This document shows, piece after piece, positions 1 through 7,467 of a stretch of DNA of 35,815 nucleotides. The DNA is taken from assembly GCA_025354525.1 (NCBI GenBank), contig JANXMS010000622.1, positions 1 through 35,815 of the forward strand, given 5' to 3'. Source of the stretch: Acidobacteriota bacterium. GTDB taxonomy: Bacteria > Acidobacteriota > Terriglobia > Bryobacterales > Bryobacteraceae. Made by a program: the position numbers and the translations under genes. The notes under the pieces were generated by a model that was given only the letters and a program-made list of their open reading frames with translations, was not told the origin of the DNA and did not search any database. Every line of letters starts with the position of its first letter. Within the stretch, counting starts at the first letter, position 1.

Positions 1-225
1 AAGGCGTTGTCGGATCTCTGGGGTCAGACGGCTGGGAAAGCCGCGTGGCCTTCCCGCAGGTCGTGAGGAACTGCCGGTCTCCCGCTTGCTCTTCCATATT
101 CTCTCGGCCCAGGCCCGGCTTACTTGAAAAGTTGCCGCCAATTTCTTCAGGCCAGTATTCCCGCTCTCATAAGCGGCAACAAACTTTGAGCGCAAATCGT
201 CTGAGTAGGCTCGTGCCATATCCAT
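1..225 (-). CDS. IS630-family transposase, N-terminal part (cut by window edge)
   Basis: The minus strand is open from an ATG at 225 to the left edge, giving 75 residues that start MDMARAYSDDLRSKF. The pattern of ARAYSDDLR, a helix-turn-helix at about residues 24-47 (LKKLAATFQVSRAWAERIW), a basic KSKRETG segment and a Gly/Pro/Arg-rich linker is the standard N-terminus of IS630/Tc1-type transposases, whose catalytic DDE domain lies further on and is outside the window. An in-frame TGA lies 12 bases before the chosen ATG, and GGAAAG at 237-242 could be its ribosome binding site; the ATG at 219 (MARAYS) is the alternative. The element's outer inverted repeat should lie between about 230 and 300, but I could not define it because its partner is not visible. 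Family assignment is confident; whether the rest is intact is unknown. Confidence 0.85.
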   Translation of the reverse strand, partial: MDMARAYSDDLRSKFVAAYESGNTGLKKLAATFQVSRAWAERIWKSKRETGSSSRPAGRPRGFPSRLTPEIRQRL

Positions 226-653
226 GCGACGTCATACTTTCCAGAGCCCCTCAATTATGTCAGGCTTTGCTCTAGGCCGGTTGCTGCATGGGCTGGCTCC
301 CCTCTCCTCTCGGCCATCCCCGCATAGGAAATCATTCAAGAGCTGCCCGAAAACACTCGGTAAGTTGAGCCCGGGGCCTGTTCCGAGGTTACCTCGTCAA
401 TAAAGGTGTAGTGTTTACGAATCGGTCGGGGCTAACGGAGAGTGATCGAACTTTCCTCGCAAGCCGTTCTGACTGATGCGCTGGACCACGGAGGTGTAGC
501 CGATGCCGAGCTTGGCCATGGCGACGAGCACGCCAAAGAAGTTGGTCCAGTGACGCTGCGGAAATTAGTCACGGAGGTCTTTTTCATCGAACCGAAGATA
601 TCGATCAGGGCGGGGGTGCGCATCGTCGGGTGGAGGCAGTTGCCGGGATGGCG
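226..653. other. Gene-poor stretch between transposase and dipeptidase
   Basis: No convincing complete gene is seen. The minus strand holds a 49-codon open stretch from 564 to the stop at 415-417 whose composition looks protein-like (FFGVLVAMAKLGIGYTSVVQ followed by a basic, polar tail), with an ATG at 519 that would give 34 residues. It has no recognisable family and could be the 3' remnant of a gene damaged by the adjacent insertion. A perfect 13-base palindrome (CGAGGT-T-ACCTCG) lies at 384-396. The other open frames here look like shadows. Confidence 0.3.
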
Positions 654-1814
654 CTAGCGGCCGGCGATTTGGCCGAACACTCGGAGGAGGTTTCCGCCGA
701 GGAATTTGCGGATGCGGGGTTCCTTCCAACCTCGGCGAAGCATGGCTTCGGTGAACATCGGGTAATCCCGGCAGTCGCGCATATGGCGGGGAAGAGTCGG
801 GCCTCCGTCGAAGTCGGTGCCGAGGATGACGTGGTCCTCGCCCGCAATCTGAGTCGCTCGTTCGACGACGTCAAACCATTGGTCGATCGTGTATTTGAGT
901 TCTTCGGGAGCGTCGATGCCGACCATCGGGAATGTCGGGGCGACGAGCTTGTCGATCTCCGCGAGGGTCATTTCGGCTTTGTCCTTCTTCACGTCGGAAC
1001 GGTCCCAAAACGGCTTGCCGGCTTGCTTTGTTCGGTAGTCGAACATCGCTCGATTGTGGAACTCGTTGCCGATGTGGAAGCCGATGAGGCCGCCCTTCTT
1101 CGCGAGTTTTTCGAGCGTCGCTTCAGTCATCAGACGCGGGATGTTGTTGCGGGAGCGGAGGCCGTCATGCGTCGAAACGACGGGGGCGTCGGAGAGGGCG
1201 ATGGCCTGTTCGGCGGTTTCAGTGGAGGCGTGGGCGATGTTGATGACGATGCCGAGGCGGTTGCATTCCTTGACCACCGCGCGACCGTGTTCGGTGAGGC
1301 CGTTGAAGCGGGGGATGGCGCAGCAGGAGTCGGCAAAGTTGTTGGTGTAGTTGTGGGCGGGAAGTTGGAGGGAGCGGAGGCCGAGTTGGTGGAGCATGCG
1401 CAAGATGCCGAGGTCGCCGTCCATGTCGAAGCCGCCTTCGAGGTCGAGGACAGCGGCGATTTTTTTCTGCTTTTGGAGAGCTTGGATTTCGGCGACGTTG
1501 CGGGCGATGCCGATGGTGGCGGAGTTCCTTTCGACCTGGCGGTAGGCGAGGTCGATCAGGCGGAGGGCCTGCTTGGTTTCGAGGTGGCCGGGGTAGTAAT
1601 CCTCGGTGATGAAGAGAGTGAAGAAGAGGGCGTCGAGGCCGCCTTCTTTGGCGCGGACGAGGTCAAAGTGGCCGTCCTGGACGCGTTGGCCGATGTCGCC
1701 GCCGTGATAGAGCTGGCGGGTGATGACGTGAACGTGGGCGTCGAAGACGAACATCTGTTCGTGGAGTTGCCGGGGGGTGAGGGCGAGGGAGGTGAGAAAG
1801 TTGCGGCGGTTCAT
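654..1814 (-). CDS. Membrane dipeptidase-like metallohydrolase (peptidase M19)
   Basis: This 386-residue protein matches the M19 (renal dipeptidase) family, zinc enzymes that cleave dipeptides, often with a D-residue at the C-terminal side. Visible family features are FDAHVH near residues 24-29 (the HxD/HxH metal site, here H27 and H29), LDLEGG with E126 as bridging ligand, NIAHAS with H195, STHDGLRS with H216, and LGTDFDGG near the end. The start MNRRNFLTSL is chosen because it follows the upstream gene with an ATGA overlap (stop of the previous gene at 1811-1813). A much longer open frame continues upstream, but it is a shadow of the neighbour. The N-terminus carries a twin-arginine-like NRRNFLTSLALTPR but no clear hydrophobic stretch or cleavage site, so export is doubtful. 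The substrate is not known. Confidence 0.85.
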   Translation of the reverse strand: MNRRNFLTSLALTPRQLHEQMFVFDAHVHVITRQLYHGGDIGQRVQDGHFDLVRAKEGGLDALFFTLFITEDYYPGHLETKQALRLIDLAYRQVERNSATIGIARNVAEIQALQKQKKIAAVLDLEGGFDMDGDLGILRMLHQLGLRSLQLPAHNYTNNFADSCCAIPRFNGLTEHGRAVVKECNRLGIVINIAHASTETAEQAIALSDAPVVSTHDGLRSRNNIPRLMTEATLEKLAKKGGLIGFHIGNEFHNRAMFDYRTKQAGKPFWDRSDVKKDKAEMTLAEIDKLVAPTFPMVGIDAPEELKYTIDQWFDVVERATQIAGEDHVILGTDFDGGPTLPRHMRDCRDYPMFTEAMLRRGWKEPRIRKFLGGNLLRVFGQIAGR

Positions 1815-2980
1815 GCGGTTTGGAGAAAGGGCGCCGCGGGGGCGCGATAGGTTAAAGCGAGGCCGGGGGTGGCGACGGGTTGCTTCGAGCGGATGGACTC
1901 GAAGCTGAGGGCGAGGGCACCGGTGGTTAGGAGCGTTCGTTCGGGCGGGTAGGGTTCGCGACCGGTGAGGATGAGGTCTTCGATGCAGTGGACGAGGCCG
2001 TCGAAGTGAGGGAGGGGGCGGGTGACGGAGGGGGGGCCGAAGAGGGTGGTTTGGACACCGGCGGGGGTCAGGAGGGCGACGGTACGGTCGTTGCCGGAGG
2101 GGGTGAGCATGAGGGCGACGGTTTGGAGGCCGTCGCGGTAGCGGAGGTGAAAGAGGACGGGTTTGTTCGCGGTTTGCTCGATGGTTCCCTTCTTCGACGC
2201 GGGGTCGAGGGCCCAGGCGGCGTCGAGGAGGGGGCGGGCCCAGGGGTTCTGGGGGAGCCAGGCCCAGATGGCTTCGTTCGTAATGGTGTGGACGTGCGTG
2301 ATGCCGGTTTCGCCGCCCTTGCGGCGCTCGACGAGGCACTGGAGAGATTCGAGGAGATGAAAGCTGTAGGCGTCGAGGGGGCCGTAGCCGATGGCGGCGG
2401 CGTGGGAGATGGGGGTTTCGAGTTTGGGTTGAAGGGCGGGGGAGCGGGAGGTGACTGGGAGGGATGACCCGGCGAGGAGGGGGACTTTGAGCTGGCGGGC
2501 GCGGCGAAACATGGCTTCGGCCTTGGGCCAATCGTAGGAGAAGTGTTTGTCGAAGAAAGTGGGGACGGCGCGGCCGGATTGCTCATAGACGTCGAGGATT
2601 TCGTTGAAGAGTTCGAAGCGGGGATAGAGGTGCTGGCCGAGATCGTTGAAGGGGTAGTTGCCGTGCTCACCGACGAAGACGACGCCTTCGACGGCGAGTT
2701 TGCCGGTGCCGAGGGTGAGGGCTTCGCGGATGGTGGGGTAGATTTTGAAGCCGTGGCGGGCGGCGAGGTCGCGGGACATGTCGTTGGCGGGGACTTGGGC
2801 GGTGTAGAGGGAGACGAGGTTGGTTCGGGGCGGGGTCCAGACGTTATTGGCAGAGTGGCCGCCGAGGAGGCGACCGCAGATGACGTCGGCGTGGGAGAAC
2901 CAGCGGTACTCGGTGACGATGGCCGCGATGCGTTTGCGGGGGGTGGGGGCGAGGCTGAAGAGGAACTGGCGGCGGAGCAT
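1811..2980 (-). CDS. Gfo/Idh/MocA-like protein, function unknown
   Basis: The protein has 389 residues and I cannot assign a reaction. The start region RKRIAAIVTEYRWFSHADVI, followed by VPANDMSRDLAARHGFKIYPTIREAL and VVFVGEHGNYP, looks like a divergent Rossmann-type domain of the Gfo/Idh/MocA kind, but no clean GxGxxG motif is visible. The conserved-looking LLAGSSLPVT and LQCLVERRKGGETGITHV segments recall proteins annotated as hypothetical in Acidobacteria and Planctomycetes. I start at MLRRQFLFSL (2980) because a -10-like CATAAT (2991-2996 on the minus strand) lies just upstream; the in-frame ATG at 3013 would sit above that promoter. The N-terminal LRRQFLFSLAPTPRK looks like a shortened Tat leader, closely like that of the next gene. 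It is translationally coupled to the dipeptidase through an ATGA overlap, which suggests a joint role. Confidence 0.6.
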   Translation of the reverse strand: MLRRQFLFSLAPTPRKRIAAIVTEYRWFSHADVICGRLLGGHSANNVWTPPRTNLVSLYTAQVPANDMSRDLAARHGFKIYPTIREALTLGTGKLAVEGVVFVGEHGNYPFNDLGQHLYPRFELFNEILDVYEQSGRAVPTFFDKHFSYDWPKAEAMFRRARQLKVPLLAGSSLPVTSRSPALQPKLETPISHAAAIGYGPLDAYSFHLLESLQCLVERRKGGETGITHVHTITNEAIWAWLPQNPWARPLLDAAWALDPASKKGTIEQTANKPVLFHLRYRDGLQTVALMLTPSGNDRTVALLTPAGVQTTLFGPPSVTRPLPHFDGLVHCIEDLILTGREPYPPERTLLTTGALALSFESIRSKQPVATPGLALTYRAPAAPFLQTA

Positions 2981-2983
2981 GCT

Positions 2984-3042
2984 GTTTTCTATTATGCATT
3001 TTTGTTTTTGCATTGAAACGCGGATGCGAGTAAAGTTTGGGT
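2984..3042. promoter_or_regulatory. Compact divergent promoter region
   Basis: The gap between two head-to-head starts is an AT-rich patch in GC-rich surroundings. For the plus-strand gene, TTGCAT (3008-3013) and TAAAGT (3031-3036) are 17 bases apart, which would place transcription start at or next to the ATG at 3043. For the minus-strand gene, CATAAT (complement of 2991-2996) sits 11 bases before its ATG. Neither gene shows a clear Shine-Dalgarno sequence, so both mRNAs may be nearly leaderless. This is a reading of consensus resemblance only. Confidence 0.35.
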
Positions 3043-4233
3043 ATGAAATTTTCACGCCGTCATTTGATGCAGACAGCCGGGGCGTTGCCACTGGCGGGAG
3101 CGGCTTCGGCCGCGGAGACAACGCCGGACTATCTGGCGGAGCTGGGGGTGGCACCGATCATCAATGGGGCCGGGGTGTACACGATGATGACGGCGAGCTT
3201 GATGCGGCCGGAGTGCGTGCGTGCGATTGCGGCGATGTCGACAAAGTTTGTGCGGTTGGACGAGTTGCATGATGCGGTGGGGAAGCGGATTGCGAAGCTG
3301 TTGGGGGCGGAGGCGGCGATGGTTCCTTCGGGGGCGGCGGCGGCGTTGACGGTGGGCACGGCGGGGGTGTTGACGGGGACGAATGCGGACTTCATTCAGC
3401 GGATTCCGGATTTGACGGGGATGAAAAGTGAAGTGATTGTGCAGAAGTCGCATCGGTTTCCGTACGACCACATGGTGCGGAATTGCGGGGTGAAGTTGAT
3501 TGAGGTGGAGACGCGGGCGCAGATGGTGGGTGCGATGGGGCCGAAGACGGCGATGATGCTGTTTTTGAATAAGGCCGACCATTTAGGGCAAGTGAAGATG
3601 AAGGAGTTTGTGGCGATCGGGAAGGAGTACAAGATTCCGACGTTCAACGATGCGGCGGCGGATGCTCCGCCGGTGGAGAACTTGTTTACGCCGATTCGAT
3701 TGGGTTTTGATCTGGTTTGTACGTCGGGGGGGAAAGGGATTCGAGGGCCACAGTCGGCGGGAATTTTGGCGGGGCGGGCGGATTTGATCAAGGCGGCGCG
3801 GATGAACACGTCGCCGAATAGCGACACGATTGGACGATGTTGCAAGGTAAACAAAGAGGAGATGGTGGGGATGATGGTGGCGTTGGAATCGTTCCTGAAG
3901 GAAGACCATAAGGCGAATTGGAAGGAGTGGGAGAAGCGCGTGGAGACGATGCGGCGGGCGATTGTAAAGATGCCGGGGGTGAAGGCGACGCCGTTTGTAC
4001 CGCCGATTGCGAATTCTGTGCCGCATTTGTTGGTGCAGTGGGACGTGAAGAAGGTGGGGTTGACGGAGTTGGATTTGATGAAGCAGTTGCGGGAGGGTAC
4101 GCCTTCGATTGAGTTGGTGCCTAACGACCCGAAGCCGGGGCAAGGGGTGGAGATTGCGAGTTGGATGTTGCAGCCGGGGGAAGCGGAGATAGTGGCAGGG
4201 CGGATCGAAGAGGTATTGGGGCGGAAGGCTTAG
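3043..4233 (+). CDS. Tat-exported SelA-fold PLP enzyme (ammonia-lyase/aminotransferase-like)
   Basis: The 396-residue protein belongs to the SelA/D-glucosaminate-6-phosphate ammonia-lyase-like group of fold-type I PLP enzymes. Family signs are IINGAGVYTMMTASLMRPE (36-55), a glycine/alanine-rich cofactor region VPSGAAAAL (94-102), FNDAAADAP with D203 placed to hold the pyridine nitrogen, and SGGKGIRGPQSAGIL with K231 as the expected PLP lysine. It is not a selenocysteine synthase by context: no selB or tRNA-Sec is nearby and it starts with FSRRHLMQ plus a hydrophobic stretch ending ASAAE, a good Tat signal. That points to a folded, cofactor-loaded enzyme exported to the periplasm. The start at 3043 is preferred over the TTG at 3037 because it fits the leader. 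It is divergent from the dipeptidase operon and its stop overlaps the IclR stop by four bases. The substrate is unknown; amino sugars or D-amino acids are possible. Confidence 0.75.
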   Translation: MKFSRRHLMQTAGALPLAGAASAAETTPDYLAELGVAPIINGAGVYTMMTASLMRPECVRAIAAMSTKFVRLDELHDAVGKRIAKLLGAEAAMVPSGAAAALTVGTAGVLTGTNADFIQRIPDLTGMKSEVIVQKSHRFPYDHMVRNCGVKLIEVETRAQMVGAMGPKTAMMLFLNKADHLGQVKMKEFVAIGKEYKIPTFNDAAADAPPVENLFTPIRLGFDLVCTSGGKGIRGPQSAGILAGRADLIKAARMNTSPNSDTIGRCCKVNKEEMVGMMVALESFLKEDHKANWKEWEKRVETMRRAIVKMPGVKATPFVPPIANSVPHLLVQWDVKKVGLTELDLMKQLREGTPSIELVPNDPKPGQGVEIASWMLQPGEAEIVAGRIEEVLGRKA

Positions 4234-5003
4234 CGGACGCCGCTGATTTCGGCGGCGGCTTTGCGGAGGGCCGTGATGATTTTGCGGTCCTTCAAGGGGC
4301 GGAAGCGATGGATGGGGCCGGAGAGGCTGAGACCGGCGATGGCGTCGCCGTGGGAGTTGAGAATGGGAGCGCCGAGGCAGGTGGCTTGGAGGGCGACCTC
4401 TTCGGTTTCGATGGCATAGCCTTGGCGGCGAATTTTGGTTAGTTCAACGCGGAGGAGGGCTTCGCTCGTGATGGTTTTTTCGGTGAGGGCGGCGAGGGGT
4501 CGCCCGGCGATGAGGCTATCGACGATGGCGGGGAGGGAGAAAGCGAGAATGGCGCGACCGAGAGCGGAGGCGTGGACGGTGACGGTGGCGCCGGGGCGTT
4601 CGGAGAAGCGGAGGGCGGATTCGGAGGGGACGACTTCGAGGTAGACGACTTTATCGTGCTGGAGTTTCCCGAGGTTGACGGTTTCGCCGAAGGCGTCGCG
4701 GAGGCGGATCATGTGGGGGAGGGCGGCGCGGCGGAGGGTTTCGAGATCTTCGCCGGCGGTGAGGAGGCCGGGGACTCCGTAGCCGAGTCGGTAGGATTTG
4801 TCGGCATCGTTGCGGATGAGGACGCCGAGGTGTTGGAGGGTGCTGAAGACGCGGAAGACGGTGGATTTGGGGATACCGGTGCGGACGACGGCTTCGCCGA
4901 GGGAGAGGGTTCCGGCGCGCGAAACCTCTTCGAGGAGGCGGAAGGCGCTTTGGAGGACCGGGACCAGGTAACGGGACTGGGTCGAGGAGGGAATGGGTTT
5001 CAC
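4230..5003 (-). CDS. IclR-family transcriptional regulator
   Basis: The 257-residue protein has the two-part layout of IclR regulators. An N-terminal winged helix-turn-helix covers about residues 15-75 (LSLGEAVVRTGIPKSTVFRV, then a wing with YRLGYG). The C-terminal effector domain carries TVNLGKLQHDKVVYLE, the typical SALGRAILA segment, and GAPILNSHGDAIAGLSLSGP near the end. The start is a GTG at 5003, 58 bases from the divergent GTG of the aminotransferase-like gene, with a perfect palindrome between them. IclR proteins usually control a divergent catabolic operon and themselves, so the natural target is the neighbouring PLP enzyme, and perhaps the SelA-like gene that meets it tail to tail. 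The inducer cannot be read from sequence. Confidence 0.9.
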   Translation of the reverse strand: MKPIPSSTQSRYLVPVLQSAFRLLEEVSRAGTLSLGEAVVRTGIPKSTVFRVFSTLQHLGVLIRNDADKSYRLGYGVPGLLTAGEDLETLRRAALPHMIRLRDAFGETVNLGKLQHDKVVYLEVVPSESALRFSERPGATVTVHASALGRAILAFSLPAIVDSLIAGRPLAALTEKTITSEALLRVELTKIRRQGYAIETEEVALQATCLGAPILNSHGDAIAGLSLSGPIHRFRPLKDRKIITALRKAAAEISGVR

Positions 5004-5015
5004 AGCAACGAAGGG

Positions 5016-5030
5016 AAGTATGGCATACTT
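5016..5030. promoter_or_regulatory. Perfect palindrome, candidate IclR operator
   Basis: AAGTATG-G-CATACTT is a perfect 7-base inverted repeat with a one-base centre, placed between the divergent starts at 5003 and 5062. Each arm contains CATACT in one direction, so each half could also act as a -10 element for one of the two genes. A second, overlapping inverted repeat (CTTCG-T-CGAAG) lies at 5028-5038. IclR-type operators are usually palindromes of about this length in the divergent gap; binding is inferred from position only. Confidence 0.5.
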
Positions 5031-5061
5031 CGTCGAAGAAGCAGAGGTTCAATAGAGAAGC

Positions 5062-6363
5062 GTGCGTTCCTTATCCGAAATACATGAAGCGGCAGTGCGG
5101 GCGAAGACGGCGGGGTCTTGGGCGCGATATGAGCGGTCGCAGCGATCGTTGGCGGGCGGGGTGTCGAGTGGGCTGCGGCGTTCGGCGCGGCCGTATCCGT
5201 TGTTCTACGAGCGTGGGGCGGGGAGCCGGATTTGGGATGTGGACGGGAATGAGTACCTCGATTTTGGGTTAGCTTGGGGGCCGTTGATTTTGGGTCATGC
5301 GCCGGCGAGCGTGACGGCGGCGATTGTGGAGCAGGCGGGGAAGGGGCTGACGTTTGGGGCGCAGCATGAGCTGGAATATTTGGTGGCGGAGAAGCTGACG
5401 GCGATTGTGCCGTGCGCGGATCTGGTGGCGTTTTCAAATGCCGGGACGGACGTCGTGAATGTGGCGCTGCGGTTAGCGCGGGCGGTGACGGGGCGGCCGA
5501 AGTATTTGAAGTTTGAAGGCCATTATCATGGGTGGGGCGATCAGGCGCTGGTGAGTTATCGATTTGGGGTGGAGCATCCGGTGGGGGTGGCGGGGCCGGT
5601 GGGTAAGGGGCAGTTGCCGCATGATCATGTGTTGGTGGCGGAGTGGAACGACCGGGCGGCGGTGGAGGAGTTGTTTGGCACGCACGGGGCGGAGATTTCG
5701 ATGGTGGCATGTGAGCCGTTGCTGGCGAATTCGGGGTGTATTCCGGCGGAGCCGGGATTTCTCGAATTCCTGCGAGAGATTACGACACGGTACGGTACGT
5801 TATTGCTGTTCGATGAGGTGATTACGGGTTTCCGGGTGGCTTTGGATGGGGGGCAGGGGCGGTACGGGGTGACGCCGGATTTGGCGACATATGCGAAGGC
5901 GGTGGGGGCGGGGACGCCGTTGAGCGTGTTGGCGGGGAAGCGGGAGTATATGGACGCGATTAGCCGGGGGGAGGTGGTACACGCAGGGACGTTAAACGGG
6001 AATCCGCTGGCGCTGGCGGCGGCGGGGGCGGCGCTGGAGGAGTTGAGCGAGCCGGGGTTTTATGAACGGATCCATGGGTTGGGGAATCGGCTGCGGGCAG
6101 GGTTGGAGGGGTTGCTGCGGGCGAAGGGTCACGCGGTGGTGACGACGGGGGATGGGCCGGTGTTTCAGGTGGCGTTTCAGGAGACGGCTCCGCGGAACTA
6201 TCGAGAGACGATGGCGGCCGACAAGGGGAAGTACAGCGACTTTGCGATTGGGTTGTTGAACGAGGGAATTCTGGTTTTGCCGGATGGGCGTTGGTACATT
6301 TCGGGAGCGCACACGGTGGCGGATATCGATGCGACGCTAGCCGCGGCGGGCAGGGCCCTGTAG
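5062..6363 (+). CDS. Class III aminotransferase, glutamate-1-semialdehyde aminomutase-like
   Basis: The 433-residue protein is a fold-type I PLP enzyme closest in pattern to glutamate-1-semialdehyde 2,1-aminomutase. It shows AGGVSSGLR, WDVDGNEYLDFGLAWGPLIL (58-77), the phosphate-binding SNAGTDVVNVALRLAR, KFEGHYHGWGD, LLLFDEVITGFR with D251/E252, and YAKAVGAG with K279 as PLP lysine. True HemL normally has GTEA where this has GTDV, and lacks an IclR partner, so a catabolic aminotransferase acting on another amino acid is more likely than a heme pathway role. The GTG start at 5062 follows AGAGAAG at good distance. The gene diverges from iclR and is followed nine bases after its stop by the ABC permease, so the three downstream genes may share transcription. 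Confidence 0.8.
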   Translation: MRSLSEIHEAAVRAKTAGSWARYERSQRSLAGGVSSGLRRSARPYPLFYERGAGSRIWDVDGNEYLDFGLAWGPLILGHAPASVTAAIVEQAGKGLTFGAQHELEYLVAEKLTAIVPCADLVAFSNAGTDVVNVALRLARAVTGRPKYLKFEGHYHGWGDQALVSYRFGVEHPVGVAGPVGKGQLPHDHVLVAEWNDRAAVEELFGTHGAEISMVACEPLLANSGCIPAEPGFLEFLREITTRYGTLLLFDEVITGFRVALDGGQGRYGVTPDLATYAKAVGAGTPLSVLAGKREYMDAISRGEVVHAGTLNGNPLALAAAGAALEELSEPGFYERIHGLGNRLRAGLEGLLRAKGHAVVTTGDGPVFQVAFQETAPRNYRETMAADKGKYSDFAIGLLNEGILVLPDGRWYISGAHTVADIDATLAAAGRAL

Positions 6364-6372
6364 AATATAAAC

Positions 6373-7467
6373 TTGGTTTATAAACTGGTTTACGAAAACC
6401 TGAAGCACCGGCCGGTGAGGACGTTGCTGAGCGCACTGGCGATTGGGCTGGGCGTGACAATGATGCTGACGCTGGTGGGACTGGGCGAAGGCATGATGGA
6501 GGACCAGGCGACTCGGGCGCGCGGCGTGGGGGCGGATCTGGTGGTTCGGGCACCGGGCAGTTCGGTGGTGGGCATGGGCTCGCTGTCGATGAACCAAAGG
6601 ATTTTGGATTACGTGAGGTCGCAGCCCCATGTGGTGCTAGCGACTCCGATCGGGGTCCATTCGACGGGCGGGGTGAGCTCGATAATGGGTGTGAACTTCG
6701 AGGAATTTTCGGCGATGGGCGGGGGATTTAAGTTTCGGGAGGGGGGCAAGTTTGCGGATCAGGGCGAGGTGATTATCGATGATCTGTATGCGCGGGAGAA
6801 GCACCTGAAAGTGGGTTCGAAGTTGAACACGATGAACCGGGATTGGCGGGTGGCGGGGGTGTTCGCGTCAGGGAAATTAGGACGGGTGATGATTCCGTTG
6901 ACGCTGCTGCAGGAGCTGGCGAGCGCGAACGCGAAGATTACGATGATCTATGTAAAGTTGGACGATTCGAGCCAGACGCAGGCGGTGATTGACGGGCTGA
7001 AGAAGCAGTTGCCGGAATATCCGATCTACGCGATGGAAGAGTTGATTAAGCAGTTTTCGGTGAGCAATTTGCCGGAGTTGAAAGCGTTTATTGGGGTGGT
7101 GGTGGCGTTGTCGGTTCTGTTTGGGTTTTTAGTGGTGTTTTTGGCGATGTATACGGCGGTGCTGGAACGGACGCGGGAGATTGGCATTTTGAAGGCGCTG
7201 GGGGCGGGGCCGGGCTACGTGCTGGGGATTCTGCTGCGGGAGACGGTGCTGCTGGCGGTGATCGGATCGGCGGCTGGGATTCTGATGAGCTACGGTACGC
7301 GGTGGTTAATTTCGACGTTTATTCCGGCGTCGTTTGTGCAGGCGATTGTCTATTCGTGGTGGCCGATCGCCGCGGCGATTACGTTGGGCAGCGCGGTGTT
7401 GGGGGTATTGTACCCAGCGCTGAAAGCGGCGAAGCAAGACGCATTGGATTCCCTTTCTTACGACTAA
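6373..7467 (+). CDS. ABC transporter permease, MacB/FtsX type
   Basis: The 364-residue membrane protein has the MacB/LolC layout: a first membrane helix near residues 18-37 (TLLSALAIGLGVTMMLTLVG), a periplasmic MacB_PCD-like domain to about residue 230 (GVGADLVVRAPGSS, QGEVIIDDLYAREKHLKVG, GVFASGKLGRVMIPL), then an FtsX domain with three helices (FIGVVVALSVLFGFLVVFLA, a middle helix after TREIGILKALGAG, and a last one before VLYPALKAAKQDALDSLSYD). The start is a TTG at 6373 with no visible Shine-Dalgarno; translation may be coupled to the gene ending nine bases before. It overlaps the ATPase gene by one base (TAATG). Such pairs export or extract lipoproteins, peptides or drugs. No membrane fusion partner is present next to it. 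Confidence 0.85.
   Translation: MVYKLVYENLKHRPVRTLLSALAIGLGVTMMLTLVGLGEGMMEDQATRARGVGADLVVRAPGSSVVGMGSLSMNQRILDYVRSQPHVVLATPIGVHSTGGVSSIMGVNFEEFSAMGGGFKFREGGKFADQGEVIIDDLYAREKHLKVGSKLNTMNRDWRVAGVFASGKLGRVMIPLTLLQELASANAKITMIYVKLDDSSQTQAVIDGLKKQLPEYPIYAMEELIKQFSVSNLPELKAFIGVVVALSVLFGFLVVFLAMYTAVLERTREIGILKALGAGPGYVLGILLRETVLLAVIGSAAGILMSYGTRWLISTFIPASFVQAIVYSWWPIAAAITLGSAVLGVLYPALKAAKQDALDSLSYD

Noticed and set aside
45-275. Plus-strand open frame of 76 codons
   Set aside because: It is antisense to the IS630 transposase start and shows no family pattern.
630-1850. A 406-codon plus-strand frame rich in Val, Glu, Gly, Ala and Asp
   Set aside because: It is antisense to the M19 dipeptidase, which has its full set of metal-site motifs. 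The same kind of frame recurs opposite every minus-strand gene here.
3043-4233. Naming the SelA-fold enzyme selA
   Set aside because: It carries an export signal and has no selB or tRNA-Sec nearby.
5062-6363. Naming the GSA-type enzyme hemL
   Set aside because: The GTDV in place of GTEA and the IclR-linked context argue against a heme pathway role, so no symbol is given.
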